Positions 58,038 to 64,000 of a DNA stretch of 64,000 nucleotides are shown piece after piece (the stretch's first letter is position 1; the number at the start of each line of letters is the position of its first letter). The DNA lies in contig PYSS01000061.1 of assembly GCA_003049465.1 (NCBI GenBank), positions 1,747-65,746 of the forward strand, given 5' to 3'. Under the pieces are notes generated by a model, which did no database searches, was not told the origin of the DNA, and saw only the letters and a program-made list of their open reading frames with translations. Position numbers and translations under genes: made by a program. The stretch comes from Magnaporthiopsis rhizophila (taxonomy: Eukaryota > Ascomycota > Sordariomycetes > Magnaporthales > Magnaporthaceae).

Positions 58038-59215
58038 ATGGTGAGTTGACGGCAATCATCCGCCTTGCGGCTTGCTCCGCAGATCTCCTATTGTCAAGAT
58101 CTTGCTCTCGCGGGGCATGGCCACGTTGGGTGCTGCGCGCGCAGCCCCGGGGAAGAGACAGAGTCGATGCAAGATGCTTCGGAAGAAGGAATATTCTGAA
58201 GCGCAAATTGCTGACTCTGAGGGTGTTCTTCCGTCCATCAGGCTTTCCACAAGCTGGTCAAGAACAACGCGTACTACAGGTGAGTGTCTACCCACTTCTG
58301 TGTCGGCAGGCTGGGCTCCTTTTGTGCTGACAGCAGGTCACCCCCCTCAGCCGCTTCCAGACCAAGTACAAGCGCAGGCGGCAGGGAAAGACCGACTACT
58401 ATGCCCGCAAGCGTCTGATCACCCAGGCCAAGAACAAGTACAATGCGCCCAAGTACCGCCTGGTCGTCCGCTTCACCAACCGCGACATCATCATGCAGAT
58501 CATCACATCTGAGATCGCGGGCGACAAGGTCTTCGCCTCGGCCTACTCGCACGAGCTCAAGGCCTACGGCATCACCCACGGCTTGACCAACTGGGCCGCC
58601 GCTTACGCCACCGGTCTGCTGATCGCCCGCCGTGTCCTCAAGAAGCTTGGCCTTGACGAGGACTTTGCCGGTGTCGAGGAGCCCGACGGAGAGTTCAGCC
58701 TCACCGAGGCCGCCGAGACCGATGACGGCACCCGCCGTCCCTTCAAGGCCAACCTTGACGTCGGCCTGCACCGCACCTCGACCGGTGCCCGTGTCTTCGG
58801 CGCTATGAAGGGTGCCTCAGACGGCGGCATCCTGATCCCCCACTCGGAGAACCGCTTCCCGGGCTACGACATCGAGACTAAGGAGCTCGACGCCGAGACC
58901 CTGAAGAAGTACATCTTTGGTGGCCACGTCGCCGAGTACATGGAGACCCTCGCCGACGACGACGAGGAGCGCTACAAGAGCCAGTTCCAGCAGTACATCG
59001 ACGACGACGTCGAGGCCGACGGCCTCGAGGACCTCTACACCGAGGCCCACGCTGCCATTCGCGCCGACCCCTTCAAGAAGGTCGAGTCGGACGCCCCCAA
59101 GAAGACCAAGGAGGAGTGGAAGGCCGAGTCCAAGAAGTACAAGACCAAGAAGCTCACTCTGGCCGAGCGCAAGCAGCGCGTCCAGGAGAGGATCGCCGAG
59201 CTCCGCGAGGAGTAG
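58038..59215 (+). CDS. rpl5: 60S ribosomal protein L5 (uL18)
   Basis: Three exons, 58038-58040, 58242-58279 and 58351-59215, give 301 residues, the usual fungal length. The first coding exon is only the ATG, followed directly by a GTGAGT donor and a 201-nt intron; intron 2 is 71 nt. The spliced N-terminus MAFHKLVKNNAYYSRFQTKYKRRRQGKTDYYARKR is nearly invariant in eukaryotes (read here in segments MAFHKLVKNNAYYSRF and QTKYKRRRQGKTDYYARK). The conserved YGLTHGLTNW-like block appears as YGITHGLTNWAAAYATG, and the C-terminal basic helix ends KQRVQERIAELREE. The protein binds 5S rRNA with uL5 and forms part of the central protuberance. A 5'-end intron directly after ATG is common in fungal ribosomal-protein genes. 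Codon use is strongly biased, as expected for high expression. Confidence 0.97.
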
Positions 59216-61363
59216 GGTGTCCCTCTTCCCTTCTCACAAAACCACCATCGTCTTTATGGGCATTTTCAACAGGGTTCAGGGGGAAATATCACGGCTGTTT
59301 GTTCATTGGCGTTTTGCGTTTATCCTCCGGGAGGGGGCAGTCTGAAAAAGGATCATGGGAAAGAATCAAGGGTTTCTCAAAGATTTGCGAGACCAAAAAC
59401 CAACGTGAATGACCAACCATGTGATAACTTGGCCAAGCTGCTGCGTCGCGTGTCTTCGTATTTGTGTTTGCCGCTGATGCGTCTCTGCGTGGGTGCGGGT
59501 GGTGAAGTGGTTGCAACCCTCCTAGGTTGTACTGCACCCCCCTTCGGTGGTTCCAGCCCCTCGGGTGCTCAGATCGCGTCTGGCTGATTGTGCATGCCGT
59601 GCACACGAGTCTGTACCCGGTATCTCCGTCGACATGGATGAGGTGGCACGTGACGATAGGAAATGGCCATGTCGCACCAGGCGATTACGATTCCGTCAAG
59701 CCAAAAGCAGCCGCATCCTTGCTCACCGAGTAAGAGGCCCCATGGGCCCGGCATCACGACGTGAAGGGCTCGGCTGGGGCGGGAGTTGGGTGCCACCTAG
59801 GAGACAAAGACGCTTCGAGGAATAAGACCCACAGGCTAATGTCTGGTTGGCGATGGGGCGGGGGCTCTGGGGTCACGGCTGGTCGAATAATTAGTGAGAC
59901 GCGGCACAACCAATGGAGCACGCTGCTGCTCGGCTTCGGCCGCTAACGTCACTGACATGGCACCGATGTGGTCGGGGTCCAAGTCAGGTAGGGAGGTGTC
60001 CACGTTGCACAAATATCTATAACATCAGGAAAAAAGAGAAAGAAAAAAAAAAAAAAAAAAAAAAGGGAGGGAGTAGAGGGACAGAAAAAGAAAAAAGACA
60101 TAGGAGAACAGGAAAGGTAACCTACAGGATACATTCGGACGATGCGGGTTCCTATTCGCGTTGTCCGAACTGCAAACTGCTATTTTGGCGTCGTGATGTC
60201 CAGACACCGGAAAGCGAGTCCTGCGGCACCGCGGTGGCGATCCTCGTCACCTGCCTCAGGCGAGGAGATTTCAAACCAATACCACGCATTGGTGTATCGT
60301 GTTCCCAACCCACAGCACAAAGCTAGGTGCGCATTCCTTCCATACGTGACCTGGTCGGGTAGGTTCGATAGGCCCACGAAGATAGGGGGCACCCTTATCT
60401 GGCCGCGAAGGGTTCCCTTGGGCTGGCGCCGGGAGCTTTGTGTGAAAAAGCCTCTGCTATCCAAGCCACCCCGCCGCCGGTCTTCGAGCCAGCATTTTAG
60501 TTAGGCACAGACACGTTGTGCCAAGTCACGGCTAGGGCGGTCAGTCAGTCACTCCCTACTAAAGACTCAAGCTCCCCGCCATGGTCAAAAAGGGCAGTGA
60601 AGACCGAGAGTTGAGAGAAAGGATATTCGATGATCTCCCCTGTTTTCGAGTTCCACTCTATTCCACGGAATAGAGGAATGCAATTTCTAATCTGGCGTGT
60701 TTGGCTGTGTGCACGCGTTCGAAATTACTCTGCTCCAAAAGGGTGCGGAGGTTCTCGACTGGGGTCCCCATCCTCGCCCGCACGGCTCCAACTCTCCCAC
60801 CGACGCCGGCACACTGTGCAAGCTGGGGATTTTGCCACTGCACCACACCGTACCGCAAACCCAGGCCGAGCCCGCCCGCAGATTCGTGCGGACTGCCGGT
60901 GGATTGTGCATTACGCCCACTACCGCTGCGTCGCCAAACTTTGTTGACTTTGGTGCCGGGCTGAGCGGAAGCTGGGGTATCTCGATTAGGTGAGACCTGT
61001 CCGGTTCGCGCACGAGACATCATTTGTATTCCCGGGCGACCTCAATTGACTAGGTGCTTCGCTAAGAGCCCCCGTCGCCGTCTCTGCCTCAATTCTTTGC
61101 ACTTACATCAATCCCCACACTGGCAATCGACCTCACATCATGGCCGCCGCCGCCATCGCCAGGTGATGATGCATCGTGGGTCGACCCATCGATGACGGAA
61201 CCCCACAAATTACCTGCCTGATCGCCCTCTCGGCCACCGGCTCCGGCGTGTTTTCCAACCAGCGAGCTGAGTGTCCTCTTCGCTCCAAGAAATCCCAAGT
61301 GCCTAGAACAGAACGAGAGCCGGTGCGAGCTGTTAGCTGGCACGTCAACCTGCACGCGGCGAC
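59216..61363. other. 2.1 kb intergenic region between RPL5 and the LRR gene
   Basis: RPL5 3' flank, then unassigned DNA with a 24-A run near 60041-60064, then the promoter and leader of the gene at 61364. No RNA gene or domain-bearing ORF was recognised. Confidence 0.5.
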
Positions 61364-64000
61364 ATGGAGCATGTGCATGGCATCGACGTGAGCTGGATGA
61401 CCCACGGGTCTCCAAGAGGTAACTCCCGAAAGCTGCCCGCTTGCCGTCGGCACTAGAAAGCGAGGCCACCCAGCTTATTTACCGTGCTTCTCTTGTTCTA
61501 GACACCTCGATACGTTCCCCGCAGAGGAGAAACACCCTACCGTCCCCGAACGCATACGCCGCCTCCCCACCACAGAGTCCGCAGCCCGCCTCGTCGCCCG
61601 TCCAGGACCCCGCGGGGAGCCCGACGGCGGCCAGTCCGTCTAGCCCAGTCCTCAAACCCGGAACAGCCGCTGCTGCGACGCGCCCGTCAATGCCGGGGAT
61701 CGGTTCGATGGAGAAGCTGCGAAACGGCGGCTCACCAACTGCCACTTCCCCGCAGCGCCGGGGCTCTTGGTTCTCTAACATCTCATCCAAGTTCGGCGGC
61801 GGTGCTGGCACCCAGAGCCCCCCGCAGGCGAACCACACTCCTCCCAAGCAGGCCGAAATCTCCGTTCCCCGCGCCAACCCGGTCAAGAACGCCGTCCTCC
61901 AACACGCCGCGCGCCATGACGGCGACACCCCCTACACGCCCGCTCCGCCCAGGTCGAGCCAGCCAGGGCTCCTGCAGGTCCTCCGCCGCCTGTCATCCTC
62001 GGGCGGTGGTGGCAGCGGCGGCGGCGGCAACGGTGGCTCCCTCAGCGGCGGGCCCAAGAAAAACCACGGTGGTCTGGTCGAGCGCCGGGTACTCAACGTG
62101 GACCGCAACCGCGAGCGGTGTGCGCTGGCAGAGTTGAACCAGGCAAAACTGCGCCGCGTCGCCTTCTGCGTCGATGTCGAGATCGCCCCAATGCCCAAGT
62201 ATACCGAAGATGGCGGTGGCCCAAATAATAAGGGTTACGAAAAAGCAAACAAACCGAAACCTGCCGAGAAGGGCGATGCCGAGGCGCTTGGGAGCGGCAA
62301 AGCCTCGCAGCAGACGGCGGGTGCCGCAAGCGAAAGTAAAGACGAGAAGCCCGCTGCAGAAGCAGGCGGGACTAAGGCTACAGCAGACAAGGCAGTCCAA
62401 GATGGTACCGTCGCCGACGAATCGAGCACGGCCAAGAGCGGAGACGGCACGAAAAAGAAGGAGAAGAAAAAGAAGAGCGAGGAGGAGCGCAAGGCGAGGA
62501 AGGAGAAGAAGCGGAAGCTCGCCGAGTCCAACGGGACGATCCCTATGGAAATCCACCTCGACAGCGACTCGTCGGGCTCCTGCACCGGCGAGAACAGCAG
62601 CAGCGGGCGTTCGCAGTCGGTGCCCACAACCAATCCCGTTCGCATATACCGCCGCTGCTGCCAGCTGCGAGAAACGCCGATCCTGAAAAAGATTACGGAG
62701 CAGCTGACCAAGCCTGGCAACGTCTCTGCCGGCGGCGCGGTTGAGAAGCTGGACCTGACAGCGTACTGGCTGCAGCTGCCAGACCTCGTCACACTCGGTG
62801 ACTACCTGGCCGTTGTGCCCGTCAAGGAGCTCGTGCTCGAAAACTGCGGGCTGAATGACGAGGGCCTCCGTGTCATCCTGGCCGGCCTGCTCGCGTCCAG
62901 GAGACCTAAGAGGAAATCACGCAGGTACACTGACGGCGACTCGAACGGGCTCGACGCTCACGGAGGCGTCGTGGAACGCCTAGTCCTCAGGAACAACAAG
63001 ATTGGCCCCGAGGGCTGGAAGCATATCTGTCTCTTCATCTACATGTGCCGCTCCATAAAACAGCTTGACATTTCCAGCCTAGTCTTCCCCCGCACAACAC
63101 CTCCGCCGCAGCCTCCGGCCAGCCATATCACGCCGCACTTTCAGATCGGCCATCACGGCCGGCCGCCGCCACCAATGAGCACATGTCAGCTTTTTTCCAA
63201 GTCGCTGGGGGACAGGTTGGCTGGCTCAACACTTGAGCTCCTGAACCTCGCCGAAACGTGTCCCGACACGGACCAGCTAGGCATCCTGATCGACGGGGTC
63301 ATCAAGTGCGGAGTCAAGAGGCTGGGGCTGGCACGCAACGATATGGACAAGGCCGGCGTTGCGCACGTCGCAAGGTACCTCGCCAGCGGCGCGTGCGAGG
63401 GTCTCGACCTAGGCGGGAACGATCTCCGCGACCACCTCGAGGCTCTAGCCACAGCGCTGCCCGAAAACTCACCACTCTCGGCCCTCAGCCTGGCCGAGTG
63501 CAATCTCCGACCGGGCTCCCTATGCGAGCTCTTTCCTAAGCTAGCCAAGCTCAAGGATTTCCGGTTTATTGACCTCTCCCATAACCATGATCTCTTCATG
63601 ACGAGTCCCAGCTCCATCTCGTTGCTTCGGAGGTTCGTACAAAAATCCCCGATACTCGCCAGTGCATACATAGACGGGCTATTCGAAAAGCATACGTAGA
63701 TCTCACTCCAAAGCACATGCTGACTGGGGGTGGCGTCTTCCTTCCAGGTATCTGCCAAAGATGGCTACACTCAAAAGGATACATCTTGCAGATGTAGCCA
63801 TGACGTCGGAACAGGCAATTGCGCTCGCCGAAATCCTTCCCGAGGTCCAAGGACTGGCGCATATCATCCTGCTTTCTAACCCTGAGCTCACCAAGCTCGC
63901 AGACGCACAGACGGAAGAATCACAAGAAGAGGCCTGCGCCCTCTACGCCTCGCTCCTTGCTGCAACAAGAGTCTCAACCAGCATCGTGGCGGTGGACATT
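61364..64000 (+). CDS. Leucine-rich-repeat protein, Mhp1-like, 3' end missing
   Basis: Exons 61364-61418, 61502-63632 and 63748 to beyond the window end; introns are 83 nt (GTAACT donor, CTAG acceptor) and 115 nt (GTTCGT donor, CCAG acceptor). About 813 residues are visible. The first exon encodes MEHVHGIDVSWMTHGSPR and joins to DTSIRSPQRRNTLP, a start I associate with fungal proteins annotated as Mhp1, a cell-wall/microtubule-linked name; that link is from memory. A Ser/Pro-rich N-terminus, a Gly-rich patch near 184 and a Lys/Glu-rich basic stretch near 335-360 precede the repeats. From about 434 on, ribonuclease-inhibitor-type LRR units follow (VKELVLENCGLNDEGLRVI, RLVLRNNKIGPEGWKHI, LELLNLAET, RLGLARNDMD, GLDLGGNDLRDHL). 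The first exon-2 stop at 63699 is inside intron 2, so the protein continues past the window. Confidence 0.85.

Noticed and set aside
1..64000. CRISPR arrays, bacterial operons and dispersed 5S rRNA genes
   Set aside because: The DNA is fungal; no spaced direct repeats and no 5S-like sequence were seen.

Overview
This is a 64 kb piece of a filamentous ascomycete nuclear chromosome, most likely a Sordariomycete. The evidence is short spliceosomal introns (about 50 to 200 nt, GTRNGT donors), GC-rich third codon positions, long AT/homopolymer-rich intergenic DNA, and fungus-specific families (AreA-like/DUF3295, DUF3433, Zn2Cys6 factor, CHY zinc finger with an RWD-like N-terminus, HTP-type peroxygenase). 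The species cannot be fixed from sequence alone. I reconstructed exon-intron structures by hand from splice sites and reading frame; fifteen protein genes have a frame-consistent model and one gene is clearly broken.

Layout: 1-5.0 kb has no convincing gene. 5.0-6.9 kb holds an AreA-like/DUF3295 regulator (+). 6.9-15.5 kb is a gene desert full of homopolymers and assembly gaps. 15.5-17.6 kb holds a CHY zinc-finger protein (-). 17.6-22.4 kb is a second desert. 22.4-24.5 kb holds a four-exon Zn2Cys6 regulator (-) whose first exon/intron boundary is duplicated around a single N. 25.2-25.8 kb holds a small multipass membrane protein (-). 26.9-28.0 kb holds a dead type-B carboxylesterase. 29.4-45.3 kb is the gene-dense core: MFS transporter (+), membrane DnaJ protein (-), secreted CE1 esterase (+), mitochondrial malonyl-CoA:ACP transacylase (+), a tRNA-derived SINE candidate, neutral ceramidase (-) and a DUF3433 membrane protein (+). 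46.4-47.4 kb holds a secreted heme-thiolate peroxygenase (-). 47.4-55.5 kb is gene-poor. 55.5-64 kb holds a small secreted protein (-), a HAD-like hydrolase (-), ribosomal protein uL18/RPL5 (+) and a 3'-truncated leucine-rich-repeat protein (+).

The genes do not form one pathway. Housekeeping functions (RPL5, mitochondrial fatty-acid synthesis, ceramidase, DnaJ) alternate with secreted or environment-facing proteins (CE1 esterase, peroxygenase, small secreted protein, MFS transporter). I found no biosynthetic backbone gene and no clear new multi-gene system. The most useful observations are two assembly-made duplications flanking single Ns (one inside the transcription factor), a 13-nt microexon, an ATG-only first coding exon in RPL5, a SINE candidate, a cysteine-containing small secreted protein at the edge of a gene-poor block, and a peroxygenase with an altered acid-base motif.
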